From contig NZ_CAJKVK010000068.1 in NCBI RefSeq assembly GCF_905203285.1, forward strand, positions 1-11,440: a stretch of DNA of 11,440 nucleotides, in the 5' to 3' direction. Shown one piece after another: positions 1-6,906 of this stretch. Every line of letters begins with the position of its first letter. Within the stretch, counting starts at the first letter, position 1. Position numbers and translations under genes: made by a program. The notes under the pieces were generated by a model, which worked only from the letters and a program-made list of their open reading frames with translations, ran no database searches and was not told where the DNA came from. The DNA comes from an uncultured Succinatimonas sp. (GTDB lineage Bacteria; Pseudomonadota; Gammaproteobacteria; Enterobacterales; Succinivibrionaceae).

Positions 1-791
1 GTAAGTTTGGTGGCAGGTCCTGATAACATAAAGGCAACGGCAGCTCCTATCGACATACCTGAGGCAAGCCAGGTAATTAAGATAGGAATGGTACCACCGC
101 CGCATAAGTATAAAGGTACGCCGAGGGTTGCCGACAGTAAAACTCCAAAACCGTTGTCTTTACCGAAAAATTCGGCAAAAGCATCTTGTGGAACATGAAT
201 TGTAAAAAGTGCGGCTAGTAAAATACCGGCGGCAAAATAAGGTAAAGTGGCTTTTATGTTACGTCCGACATTTTTTAAGTAACGCATAAAAAGATTGGGA
301 TCGGTGTCGTGATTATGTCCGATCCCAAATAAGGTGAATACGAAAAAGTCGGAATGCTTAAAAAATATGCGAATCAATACTCCGGCGCTTAGGGCCATTA
401 AAAAACAGGTGACAAGTCGCAGACTGAAAACAAGGGGGCCTAAGGCTGCCGAATAAGCAATTAATTGAGGGTTTAAGAGTACGGATGCTACCATGAAGCA
501 GGCTAAAAAATCCTGTCTTACGCCTTTTTGATAAAAGGCGACTACCAAGGGAATGGTGCCGTACATGCAGATAGGGGAGGCAAAGCCTAAAAGAGCTGCA
601 AAGATATAACCTAAAAAACCGAATTTTTTTAATTTGCTTTTTACAAGAAGAGCATGAATTCTATCTTTGGCAAAAACCGAGATAGCAGAGCCTAAGAGGG
701 TTCCGATGATGTAAAAAGGTACAATCTGCCTGCATAGGATATCAAGATAATACCAAAGGTAGATTATTTCTCTTTCAATAAAATCGTACAT
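1..791 (-). CDS. ArsP-type permease (PF03773/DUF318), C-terminus cut by window edge
   Basis: An open reading frame of 263 codons reads from the ATG at 791 and runs off the window without a stop. The protein is very hydrophobic. It shows the two signature loops of the ArsP_1 permease family: SPICMYGTIP around residues 72-81, and PLYLCGGGTIP around 226-236, the latter followed by GMSIGAAVAFMLSGPATK. The two halves resemble each other, as expected for this internally duplicated family. Members include the trivalent organoarsenical exporter ArsP and other putative metal or metalloid permeases, and the substrate cannot be told here. A central loop GHNHDTD (about 158-164) is rich in possible metal ligands. 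The start is uncertain: a T-rich tract lies where a ribosome binding site should be, and I see no in-frame ATG, GTG or TTG upstream before the stop of the preceding gene. The gene follows the DUF362 gene by 45 bp, with a terminator-like hairpin between them. Confidence 0.88.
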   Translation of the reverse strand, partial: MYDFIEREIIYLWYYLDILCRQIVPFYIIGTLLGSAISVFAKDRIHALLVKSKLKKFGFLGYIFAALLGFASPICMYGTIPLVVAFYQKGVRQDFLACFMVASVLLNPQLIAYSAALGPLVFSLRLVTCFLMALSAGVLIRIFFKHSDFFVFTLFGIGHNHDTDPNLFMRYLKNVGRNIKATLPYFAAGILLAALFTIHVPQDAFAEFFGKDNGFGVLLSATLGVPLYLCGGGTIPILITWLASGMSIGAAVAFMLSGPATKL

Positions 792-825
792 AAGAAAAAC
801 AAAAAGTGCCGCGAAACTTGCGGCA
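792..825 (-). terminator. Rho-independent terminator after the DUF362 gene
   Basis: On the minus strand TGCCGC (825-820) pairs with GCGGCA (812-807) around a 7-base loop. It is followed at once by CTTTTTGTTTTT, a good U-tract. It lies 12 bp past the stop of the DUF362 gene. The U-tract runs into the start codon of the permease gene, so partial read-through could supply permease transcripts. Confidence 0.75.
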
Positions 826-836
826 AAAGCATTTAG

Positions 837-1853
837 TTATTTATCAAGAGATACCAATTGATAATTTCTATGTCCAAAACCCATTTCTTCTGCGTGATCG
901 AGAATTAAAAGTCCGTTGCGGCTTTCAATACGCTCAATCAAAGATTGGCTGTCAGGAGCGGCATACACCAAATCAATGCAGGCTTGATCCAAAGCTACAG
1001 GATCAAGAGATGCCAAAATACCGATATCATGCATATCAGGCTCTGACGGATTGCCGTCACAGTCGCAGTCGACGGAAAGGTTATTCATGACGGAAATGAA
1101 AAGCATTTTGTTGCCATGATCGTAATAATCATAGACTGACTTTGCCGCTTCAGCCATGGACGCGATAAAGGAATCGTGTTCTTTACCTGAGTTTTTGCCA
1201 TAGGCTCCCAATGCACCCCATGAGTCCATTTTATCGATTGTGCCGCCTGAGTGAATTTTGAATTTACCGTCGGCTGAGGCAACACCGATGGAGATGTTTT
1301 TCAACGCTCCGCCGAATCCGCCCATGGCATGACCTTTAAAGTGGCTCATTACTACCATGAAGTCATAATTTGCCATGTTTTTGCCGACTAAATTGGTTTT
1401 AAGGAATGTTCCTCCTTCAACCGGAATTTCCATGGAACCGTCAGCGTCCATGATGTCTACGTCGGCAATTTCGGTAAATCCGTGGTCTTTTGCAACTTGC
1501 ATGTGCATGGCAGTTTGTGCGCGAGACCCGCCGTAAGCGGTGTTGCACTCGACGATAGTACCGTTTACTTTGCTTACTACATCTTTAATAAGTGAAGGCT
1601 GCAGATAGTGGGTGTTGCCGGCTTCGCCCGTTGAAAGCTTTACCGCAACTTTGCCTGAAGGAATACGGTTCAATGCTTCATATGCTCTCATAAATCCTGC
1701 GGGACTGATATCCGTAGTCATGTAGACTACAGGTGCGTCTTTTGCATCAACACGGTGTTTTAACGCAGTAACGTCAATGTCCGCTGCAAAAGCGGTCCCA
1801 CATACGCAAACGGCGGCAGCAAGAACTGCTGTTTTAAGTAAGCTTGCTTTCAT
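837..1853 (-). CDS. Exported DUF362 domain protein
   Basis: The 338-residue product starts with a Sec signal peptide (KASLLK, a hydrophobic stretch, then GTAFA, predicted cleavage after residue 23). It then shows a nearly full-length DUF362 domain (PF04015): VAVKLSTGEAGNTHYL (69-84), IVECNTAYGGSR (100-111), SHFKGHAMGGFGGALKN (170-186), a CDC pair (Cys263, Cys265), and DIGILASLDPVALDQA (276-291). DUF362 proteins are often described as uncharacterised iron-sulfur proteins and often carry a ferredoxin segment. None is present here, and apart from signal-peptide cysteines few Cys remain beyond the CDC pair. The function is unknown. The start is well supported by AAGGAG (1868-1863) 9 bases upstream of the ATG. 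It lies 30 bp after the iron-sulfur aldo/keto reductase, so the two are probably co-transcribed. The signal peptide is of the Sec type, without a twin-arginine motif. Confidence 0.9.
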   Translation of the reverse strand: MKASLLKTAVLAAAVCVCGTAFAADIDVTALKHRVDAKDAPVVYMTTDISPAGFMRAYEALNRIPSGKVAVKLSTGEAGNTHYLQPSLIKDVVSKVNGTIVECNTAYGGSRAQTAMHMQVAKDHGFTEIADVDIMDADGSMEIPVEGGTFLKTNLVGKNMANYDFMVVMSHFKGHAMGGFGGALKNISIGVASADGKFKIHSGGTIDKMDSWGALGAYGKNSGKEHDSFIASMAEAAKSVYDYYDHGNKMLFISVMNNLSVDCDCDGNPSEPDMHDIGILASLDPVALDQACIDLVYAAPDSQSLIERIESRNGLLILDHAEEMGFGHRNYQLVSLDK

Positions 1854-1883
1854 GTTTTAGATCTCCTTAACGTAAGTAAAAAT

Positions 1884-2972
1884 TTAAATTCCGAAATAGC
1901 CGGCTATTTCGTGCATTCTTTGCATTTGTTTTGTCTTGAAGGGGCAGCGCTTATCGCAATGTCCGCAGTCGTTGCACTCACTTGCGTGGTGATCAAGATT
2001 TAAATAATGTTGTTTGGCAAGCGGATCGCCTAATTTACTTAAATCGTAATATTTGTTGACAAGGCCGATGTTGATCTTCTTAGGACAGGGCGCGCAATGA
2101 TTGCAGTATAAGCACCGGCCTTTGGCATCTTCAGTCAGAACTGTGCCTAATGCCGAGTAATCAAGTTCATCTTTTGATGCGGTGAAATAATTCATATAGT
2201 CATCAATTTCGGAGGTCTTGGTTGCACCTGCAACAACTGTGACTACAGCAGGACGTTCAAGGACGTAAGCGAGGCTCTGCACTGGGGTTAAGGCAATTCC
2301 CAATGGTGATAATTTAGCGTTTAAAAGCTGACCTCCGGCAAACGGCCTCATGGCCGATATGGCCACTCCTTTGCTTTGTGCCAAGCGATAAAGGTTTTCG
2401 CGTTCCTCGCTGTCTCCTACGGCATAGTCACCTCTTTTAAAGTCAAAGGCCGCATTAATGCTGAACATAAATAAATCAAATCCGCCTAAATTTATGAGTT
2501 TTTCAGCAATAAGCGGGGAGTGGGTTGAAAAGCCCAGGTGCTTAATTATTCCTTGAGCCTTTAATTTAAGGGCAAGTTCATAGATGCCTTTATTAAGCAC
2601 GTAGTCAAGATCTTTTTCTTCATCAATGCAATGTAAAAAACCAAAATCGGTATATTCAAGTCCGGTGGTGTCAAGCAAACGGTTGAAAGTGTCTTTAACC
2701 GTGCTGAGATTTCTGGAAAAAGCATAGGCGCCGTTTTTATATACGGCACCTAAATGCATTTGTGTGAAAACTTCGGAGCGGTGTCTGCTTAAAGTTCTTT
2801 TAATTTCAGGATATATGAAATCGTAAGCTCCGCACAGATCATAAAAATTTATGCCTTTTTCAAGCGAGTAATCCAAGAGAGAGCAGACATCTGTGCCGGG
2901 AGTTACCGATCCAAGTCCGAGTCCGATTACTCCGATTTTTTCGCTGCCGTGGGGCAATATTCTGTATTGCAT
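1884..2972 (-). CDS. Aldo/keto reductase with C-terminal double [4Fe-4S] ferredoxin segment (COG1453 type)
   Basis: A 362-residue fusion. Residues 1 to about 280 form an aldo/keto reductase barrel: GVIGLGLGSV near the start, FYDLCGAYDF with the catalytic pair Asp45 and Tyr50, FGFLHCID with His114, GIIKHLGFSTHSP (141-153), AISAMRPFAGGQLL (204-217) and a late VVAGATKTSEIDDY segment. The tail has two cysteine clusters: Cys287/290/293/296-Pro and Cys333/336/339/343-Pro, which should hold two [4Fe-4S] clusters. The family is thought to couple NAD(P)H or ferredoxin electrons to carbonyl substrates, and the substrate is unknown. The Lys of the usual Asp-Tyr-Lys-His tetrad is not seen: the aligned segment reads VFTQMHLG, with His73 at that place. 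No signal peptide is present, so it is cytosolic. GGAG lies about 8-9 bases before the ATG. It is the first gene of a likely operon with the DUF362 gene. Confidence 0.93.
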   Translation of the reverse strand: MQYRILPHGSEKIGVIGLGLGSVTPGTDVCSLLDYSLEKGINFYDLCGAYDFIYPEIKRTLSRHRSEVFTQMHLGAVYKNGAYAFSRNLSTVKDTFNRLLDTTGLEYTDFGFLHCIDEEKDLDYVLNKGIYELALKLKAQGIIKHLGFSTHSPLIAEKLINLGGFDLFMFSINAAFDFKRGDYAVGDSEERENLYRLAQSKGVAISAMRPFAGGQLLNAKLSPLGIALTPVQSLAYVLERPAVVTVVAGATKTSEIDDYMNYFTASKDELDYSALGTVLTEDAKGRCLYCNHCAPCPKKINIGLVNKYYDLSKLGDPLAKQHYLNLDHHASECNDCGHCDKRCPFKTKQMQRMHEIAGYFGI

Positions 2973-3001
2973 GTGATTTCTCCGGATTTTTTTTAGTATA
3001 A

Positions 3002-3044
3002 AAACTTATGTTTTTACTTAAAAATACTTAATTTTTATAAGTTT
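3002..3044 (-). terminator. AT-rich nested hairpin downstream of the MBL gene (possible terminator)
   Basis: On the minus strand AAACTTAT (3044-3037) can pair with ATAAGTTT (3009-3002), followed by more Ts. Nested inside is a second stem, AAAAAT with ATTTTT (3036-3031 with 3025-3020). The stems are almost wholly A/T, so stability is low. The position 25 bp past the metallo-hydrolase stop and before the reductase gene fits a weak terminator. It may equally be part of the reductase leader. Confidence 0.35.
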
Positions 3045-3068
3045 CCATACCTTTTGCGAATGACAAAA

Positions 3069-4220
3069 TTATTGCTTTTGACCGTTGATGGAACTTGATT
3101 CCCACCATTTGGAAAAAGTTTGATTGTCTTTATCAAGATAGACAATCTGTCCGATTAAAGGTGTAATCAATTGGTAATCTTTATTTAAGCTTGCTTTGTC
3201 AAGGCGTATAAAAGGTTCATTCCAGGAATGGGTGCTGAGCGCAAAACGTCCTGAATGCAATGGCATGAGTTTTTTGGCCTTAAGTATTGTTCCAACCTCT
3301 GCAACTTCTTCAGGAAACATATGAATATCTTTCCAGTTTTCGTTGTATTGTCCGTTTTCAATCAGCGCTAAATCGATTTTTTTATCCGAAAAATCTTTGG
3401 CTATTTTTTTAAAATGCTTGCCGAATCCGCTGTCACCGCTATAGAAGATTCTGTAAGTCGGGGTAGTGAACATAAAACCTGACCATAAGGTCTTATTGGC
3501 GGATAGAAAACGCCCAGAAAAATGCCGTGCGGGAAGGACGGTTATTTCAAGAATATCATCGACTTTAATATGATCGTTCCAATCGCCCTCCAGAATTTTT
3601 TCTGGTGAAAAACCCCAATATTCAAGATGACTTCTTATTCCCAAAGGACAAATTACGGCTTTTACTTTGTCTTTTAAAAAACCGACGGTAGGGTATTCAA
3701 GGTGATCCCAATGGTCATGTGAAATAACCAGATAATCAATATCCGGCAAATCGTCTACCGTATATAAAGTCGTGCCTGAAAAGGCCTTATTTATAAACGA
3801 TACCGGCGATGCGTAGTTTTCAATAACCGGATCGATAAGTATCCTTTTGCCGTTTATCTGCAGTAATGTGGATGAGTGTCCGAGCCATACCAGTAAATCT
3901 TCATTTTTATTAAGCTCTTTTAAATCGGTTTTGACAGCAGGCAGCGGTTTTGTCGGTTCAAGGTTAGGATATTTTGCGAACAAAAAATTCCACCATGCCG
4001 CTATTTTGCTTTGCTCTCCGGTCATAACGGCAGTTTCTTCAAGATTTCTAAATTCTCCGTCCCGATAGTTTGGAGATTGCTCGATTTTCTTTAGGTATTC
4101 GCCTTTAGGCAGCGTGCCGAATTCTGCGGTACATGATGATAAAAATAGGGACATGAGGGCCACTGGAAGCAAAAAATATAAAATGGTTTTAAATCCGGAT
4201 TTTTTCATGTTATTTAGCAT
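3069..4220 (-). CDS. Metallo-beta-lactamase-fold lipoprotein (NAPE-PLD/UlaG-like hydrolase)
   Basis: A 383-residue protein counted from the ATG at 4220. It opens with a lipoprotein signal: a positively charged start, a hydrophobic stretch, then LFLSSC with the lipidated Cys at residue 30. Thr follows the Cys, so no Asp+2 inner-membrane retention signal is present and an outer-membrane periplasmic anchor is likely. The catalytic domain shows the full metal set: SHDHWDH (His168, His170, Asp172, His173), PARHFSGR (His233), GDSGFG (Asp263) and PLHSGRF (His322). LVWLGHSSTLL and ILIDPV precede them, as in the L-ascorbate lactonase/NAPE-PLD branch (PF12706/PF13483). Actual substrates are unknown; phospholipid-type or lactone substrates are possible by family. 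The start was chosen because AAGGA lies 5 bases before this ATG. A TTG at 4223 and an ATG at 4208 are the alternatives. It overlaps the end of the upstream DUF5329 gene by 11 bp, so translation is probably coupled. Confidence 0.9.
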   Translation of the reverse strand: MLNNMKKSGFKTILYFLLPVALMSLFLSSCTAEFGTLPKGEYLKKIEQSPNYRDGEFRNLEETAVMTGEQSKIAAWWNFLFAKYPNLEPTKPLPAVKTDLKELNKNEDLLVWLGHSSTLLQINGKRILIDPVIENYASPVSFINKAFSGTTLYTVDDLPDIDYLVISHDHWDHLEYPTVGFLKDKVKAVICPLGIRSHLEYWGFSPEKILEGDWNDHIKVDDILEITVLPARHFSGRFLSANKTLWSGFMFTTPTYRIFYSGDSGFGKHFKKIAKDFSDKKIDLALIENGQYNENWKDIHMFPEEVAEVGTILKAKKLMPLHSGRFALSTHSWNEPFIRLDKASLNKDYQLITPLIGQIVYLDKDNQTFSKWWESSSINGQKQ

Positions 4221-4581
4221 CAAAATCCTTTAATAGACGAAAAAGGAAGTCTTGGGAATTTTCTTTTTTCCCGTTTTTATAAATAACCAGATACGGCTTG
4301 CCGCTTAAAGATGATCTACTGGCGCAGTGAATAATAAAATCCCCGGCAGTTTTTAAGTCATCCTTTGCGTAATCATATTTACGCAGTAGGTGTTCAACAG
4401 CCGCATCCGCTTTATATTCACTGCCGTTTCTGACAAAAGTGAGGTTGTCATACTCAGATAATTTGTTAAGTAAAAACATCACTTTTTGATGTTCCGATTC
4501 GCTGATGGCATAAGCTGTCGTACTTAACAGCATAAGTAATGAGCAGCAAAGTAAATACACAGGGTGTTTTATTTTTTTCAT
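4210..4581 (-). CDS. Exported DUF5329 family protein
   Basis: A small protein of 123 residues with a Sec signal peptide (KKIK, a hydrophobic core, predicted cleavage after TTAYA, residue 25). The mature part of about 98 residues matches the pattern I know for DUF5329 (PF17263): LTFVRNGSEY (47-56), A..HL (61-65), TAGDFIIHCASRSSLSGKPYLV (about 78-99, with the typical SGKPY) and a final short helix. No enzymatic function is known for the family, and only one Cys (86) remains in the mature protein. It is the first gene of a two-gene overlapping unit with the metallo-hydrolase lipoprotein; both are exported, which suggests a shared envelope task. The ribosome binding site is poor. The family assignment is from memory of its conserved motif. 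Confidence 0.8.
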   Translation of the reverse strand: MKKIKHPVYLLCCSLLMLLSTTAYAISESEHQKVMFLLNKLSEYDNLTFVRNGSEYKADAAVEHLLRKYDYAKDDLKTAGDFIIHCASRSSLSGKPYLVIYKNGKKENSQDFLFRLLKDFDAK

Positions 4582-4613
4582 GAATACTTTTTTATAAAAA
4601 TGAGTATTAATTT

Positions 4614-4644
4614 AAGCAGGAATGCTTTTATTTCATTCCTGCTT
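4614..4644 (-). terminator. Strong hairpin, likely terminator of the alcohol dehydrogenase gene
   Basis: AAGCAGGAATG (4614-4624) pairs perfectly over 11 bp with CATTCCTGCTT (4634-4644) around a 9-base loop. It sits 17 bp past the stop of the dehydrogenase gene. On the minus strand the sequence after it is A/T-rich with a T5 run about 14 bases later, so the U-tract is imperfect. It separates the dehydrogenase from the DUF5329 unit. Confidence 0.65.
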
Positions 4645-4661
4645 TAACTTAAAGTGCAAAA

Positions 4662-5834
4662 TTACATGCACATACGGAGGATTTTATCTACGTCATCTGG
4701 AGTTAAAGGTTCAAATGCAAGATGCAGCGGGAAACATTTGCATGCATGCTCTGACATTTCCTTAAAATGCTTGTCATCGGTAATACCGACCTCAGGCAGG
4801 GTCTTTGGTAGTCCGATTGAAGCGAAAAACTCCTCCAGTGCGTTAATTCCGGTCTCAGCTGCCAATTTGTCGTCGCATTCACTGATGTTAAAGACACGGC
4901 GGGCAAATGCTGCGTAGCGGGCTTTGGTTCTGTCATTTAGGGTATAACGCATCACCTGCGGGGTTAAAATTGCAAGACCCTCGCCATGGGTAATGTCGTA
5001 AAAAGCGCTTAACTCATGTTCAATAGCGTGGCATACCCAAGCAGCCATATCACTGCCTAATGCGCAGATACCGTTGCAGGCAAGTGAGCTTGCCCACATT
5101 AAATTAGCGCGTGCTGTATAATTATCGCCGTTGTCATAAGCGATTTTGCCGAATTTAACTACGGTACGTAATATTCCTTCGCAGAGGCTTTCAGATACCA
5201 TATTGGTTCCGTCAACCATATACTGTTCAAAAATATGCGACATGATATCGGCGCATCCTGCTGCGGTATGCTTTTTATTAACAGTCAGCGTGTAGGTAGG
5301 ATCCAAAATCGATACTTTAGGGAAATTAAGCGGGTTTAAAATACCGATTTTCTCATTGGTATCGGGATTGGAAATAACCGCGGCACAATCAAATTCGCTT
5401 CCGGTGGCGGCAAGAGTGAGAATTGATACTAAAGGCAGAGCTTTGGTAATTTTGCTGCCGTCAATCACCAGATCCCAAGCATCTCCGTCATAGAAGGCAG
5501 CGTCGCAGATGATTTTTGAACAGTCAAGAACACTGCCGCCACCCACGGCGAGAACCACATCAATATTTTGTTCTTTGCAGATCTTGGCTCCTGCTCTTAC
5601 TGAAGATACGCGCGGATTAGGCTCTACTCCTGAAAGTTCAAACAACTCAAAGTCTTTTAACAGTTCTTGAATCTTGGTGTAAATCCCGTTCTTTTTAATA
5701 CTGCCGCCGCCGTAAACCAGCAGTACTTTTTTACCGAAAGCACCTAAAACTTTTGGTAACTCATTAATCTTATCCTTGCCGAATAAAACTCTGGTCGGGG
5801 TGCAAAAATCAAAATCATTAGCGCAGTCTTTCAT
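4662..5834 (-). CDS. Iron-containing alcohol dehydrogenase (group III; YqhD/butanol dehydrogenase branch)
   Basis: The 390-residue length is normal for the family. The nucleotide-binding part shows VLLVYGGGSI (37-46) and the GGGS signature in VVLAVGGGSVLDCSK (93-107). The C-terminal helical domain has the metal ligands at the spacing seen in YqhD: Asp196 and His200 in CADIMSH, His269 in VCHAIEHEL, and His283 in DITHGEGLAIL. TGSEFD (144-149) is also typical. The enzyme should interconvert aldehydes and alcohols using NAD(P)H in the cytosol; the YqhD branch mainly reduces short and toxic aldehydes. AAGGA lies about 7 bases before the ATG. The protein holds about 15 cysteines, many for such an enzyme, which is compatible with anaerobic life. 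It is transcribed divergently from a MerR-type regulator gene and has a classic MerR-type promoter, so expression is probably aldehyde- or electrophile-inducible. Confidence 0.95.
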   Translation of the reverse strand: MKDCANDFDFCTPTRVLFGKDKINELPKVLGAFGKKVLLVYGGGSIKKNGIYTKIQELLKDFELFELSGVEPNPRVSSVRAGAKICKEQNIDVVLAVGGGSVLDCSKIICDAAFYDGDAWDLVIDGSKITKALPLVSILTLAATGSEFDCAAVISNPDTNEKIGILNPLNFPKVSILDPTYTLTVNKKHTAAGCADIMSHIFEQYMVDGTNMVSESLCEGILRTVVKFGKIAYDNGDNYTARANLMWASSLACNGICALGSDMAAWVCHAIEHELSAFYDITHGEGLAILTPQVMRYTLNDRTKARYAAFARRVFNISECDDKLAAETGINALEEFFASIGLPKTLPEVGITDDKHFKEMSEHACKCFPLHLAFEPLTPDDVDKILRMCM

Positions 5835-5879
5835 ATAAATTTCCTTAGATGTTAGCCAAAAAATATTTAAGTTGATAAA

Positions 5880-5910
5880 ATCATAAGACCTAAAGTTAAC
5901 TTTAGGTCAA
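5880..5910 (-). promoter_or_regulatory. MerR-type promoter of the alcohol dehydrogenase gene
   Basis: On the minus strand the -35 is TTGACC (5910-5905) and the -10 is TATGAT (5885-5880), separated by 19 bp. Sigma-70 promoters normally have 17 bp; the long spacer is the hallmark of promoters that MerR-family proteins activate by DNA distortion. A palindrome overlaps the -35 and fills nearly all of the spacer. The expected start of transcription is around 5873, giving a leader of about 40 bases. Confidence 0.85.
5887..5908. promoter_or_regulatory. Perfect 22-bp palindromic operator for the MerR-family regulator
   Basis: The half-site GACCTAAAGTT (5887-5897) is followed at once by its exact reverse complement (5898-5908). 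The core resembles known MerR-family operators such as that of SoxR, where CAAGTT and AACTTG halves also meet at the centre. It lies 21 bp before the regulator start codon and inside the dehydrogenase promoter, so binding could both activate the dehydrogenase and repress the regulator. Confidence 0.85.
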
Positions 5911-5929
5911 GAGTTTTTTGAGGTGAAAA

Positions 5930-6379
5930 GTGAAATATTCAATCGGTGATGTGGCAAAGCTGACGGGAATTTCCGTTTCAACTTTGAGATTTTACGATAA
6001 AGAAGGTTTTTTTAAGGATTTAAAGCGCACCGAAGGCGGTATTCGCGTATTTTCAGATAAAGAGCTTGAGGTTTTAAATGTAATTGACTGTTTAAAGCAC
6101 AGCGGTCTTTCCATTAAAGATATTAAAGAATTTCTTATCTGGTGCGCCAAAGGTGATTCCTCAATAGAAAAACGGCGTGCGCTTTTTTATGCAAGAAAAG
6201 AAGAGGTCATGTCGCAAATTGCTTTACTGCAGGAAACTTTGGATTTTCTTAAGTATAAATGCTGGTTTTATGATATGGCAAAAAAGCTCGGCAGTACGGA
6301 TGCGGTTTTAAATCTTGATGAAAAGGATATTCCTTCTGAATTTTTAAAGTTTGCTCATCGCAGTAAAAAAGCCGCTTAA
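5930..6379 (+). CDS. MerR-family transcriptional regulator, NmlR/AdhR-like
   Basis: A 149-residue protein starting at a GTG, with GAGGT about 6 bases upstream. The N-terminal winged helix-turn-helix is typical: YSIGDVAKLTGISVSTLRFYDKEG (3-26), then GGIRVFSDKELEVL (36-49). A long coiled-coil dimerisation helix follows (about 78-112, EKRRALFYARKEEVMSQI onward), and a short C-terminal tail. Cys54 in VIDCLKHSGLSIKDIKEF matches in position and context the redox/electrophile-sensing Cys of NmlR and AdhR. Cys72 and Cys111 are additional. There is no heavy-metal ligand pattern at the end of the dimer helix. The divergent neighbour is an alcohol dehydrogenase, exactly the gene type that NmlR/AdhR proteins control. 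I infer an aldehyde- or thiol-stress-responsive activator that binds the palindrome at 5887-5908; the effector is not proven. Confidence 0.93.
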   Translation: MKYSIGDVAKLTGISVSTLRFYDKEGFFKDLKRTEGGIRVFSDKELEVLNVIDCLKHSGLSIKDIKEFLIWCAKGDSSIEKRRALFYARKEEVMSQIALLQETLDFLKYKCWFYDMAKKLGSTDAVLNLDEKDIPSEFLKFAHRSKKAA

Positions 6380-6383
6380 ACAC

Positions 6384-6406
6384 CGTCTTGCATTTTTGAC
6401 AAGACG
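6384..6406. terminator. Hairpin between convergent merR and DUF486 genes
   Basis: CGTCTTG (6384-6390) pairs with CAAGACG (6400-6406) around a 9-base loop. It lies in the 40-bp gap between two convergent stop codons, the usual place for a shared terminator. Neither side has a real U-tract, so if it terminates it may do so weakly. Confidence 0.4.
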
Positions 6407-6419
6407 TCGCTAAAAAATT

Positions 6420-6794
6420 TTACGGTCTGAAAGCAAAATAAACTGCGGCGATTAAGCATAAAGCCGCCCATAAATGGTTCCATTTAAGCTCCATATGGAA
6501 AGCTATGATGGAAAACACGGTAAAAACGGTAAGCGTTATTACTTCCTGAATAACTTTTAACTGCATAATATCAAAAGGACCGCCGTTATCCTTAAATCCG
6601 ATGCGATTTGCTGGAACTTGCAGGCAGTATTCAAAAAAGGCAAGGCACCAGCTGAAAATGATTACGCCAAGAAGAGGTAATGCGGCAAACCATGAAAATT
6701 CCTCTTTCATCTTCAAATGACCGTACCATGCCAAGGTCATGAAAATGTTAGAACATACGAGTAAGCCTATAGAATACATTCCTTGAGTCAGCAT
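6420..6794 (-). CDS. DMT-family small membrane protein, DUF486 (PF04342)
   Basis: 124 residues with four predicted membrane helices (about 7-27, 36-56, 80-101, 106-122). The conserved DUF486 stretches are plain: CSNIFMTLAWYGHLK (14-28), AFFEYCLQVPANRIG (52-66), QLKVIQEVITL (78-88) and a closing AVYFAFRP. The family belongs to the drug/metabolite transporter superfamily and resembles small multidrug resistance proteins in size, but no substrate is known. The ATG is preceded by AAAGG at about 8 bases. It is convergent with the merR gene and separated by 112 bp from the upstream block, so it is probably a single-gene unit with its own promoter. Confidence 0.9.
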   Translation of the reverse strand: MLTQGMYSIGLLVCSNIFMTLAWYGHLKMKEEFSWFAALPLLGVIIFSWCLAFFEYCLQVPANRIGFKDNGGPFDIMQLKVIQEVITLTVFTVFSIIAFHMELKWNHLWAALCLIAAVYFAFRP

Positions 6795-6845
6795 ATCCGA
6801 CCTTTGTCCTTTAAGTAAAGTTAAACGCTTATTTTTACGGTGCGT

Positions 6846-6851
6846 ATTATA
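6846..6851 (-). promoter_or_regulatory. Possible -10 box for the DUF486 gene
   Basis: A perfect TATAAT lies on the minus strand 51 bp before the DUF486 start codon, in an A/T-rich gap. The -35 region at 17-18 bp distance (TTAGCC-like) is poor. The rest of this gap (6795-6906) holds only an A/T-only inverted repeat at 6874-6892. Confidence 0.4.
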
Positions 6852-6906
6852 TTATTAGTTGCTTATTTAGGCTAAAAATTAAATTAATTTTTTCTTGTGT
6901 AAAAAT

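Noticed and set aside
806..1090. 94-residue plus-strand open frame
   Set aside because: It is antisense to the DUF362 gene and its terminator, has no recognisable motif, and the opposite strand encodes a clear family.
3847..4068. 73-residue plus-strand open frame
   Set aside because: It is antisense to the metallo-hydrolase and shows no independent signal.
4654..4917. 87-residue plus-strand open frame
   Set aside because: It lies antisense to the conserved C-terminus of the alcohol dehydrogenase and has no features of a real protein.
6874..6892. A/T-only inverted repeat in the gap before the DUF486 gene
   Set aside because: It forms a 9-bp palindromic stem with almost no loop and no G/C pairs; it is expected by chance in such A/T-rich DNA and cannot be called a terminator with confidence.
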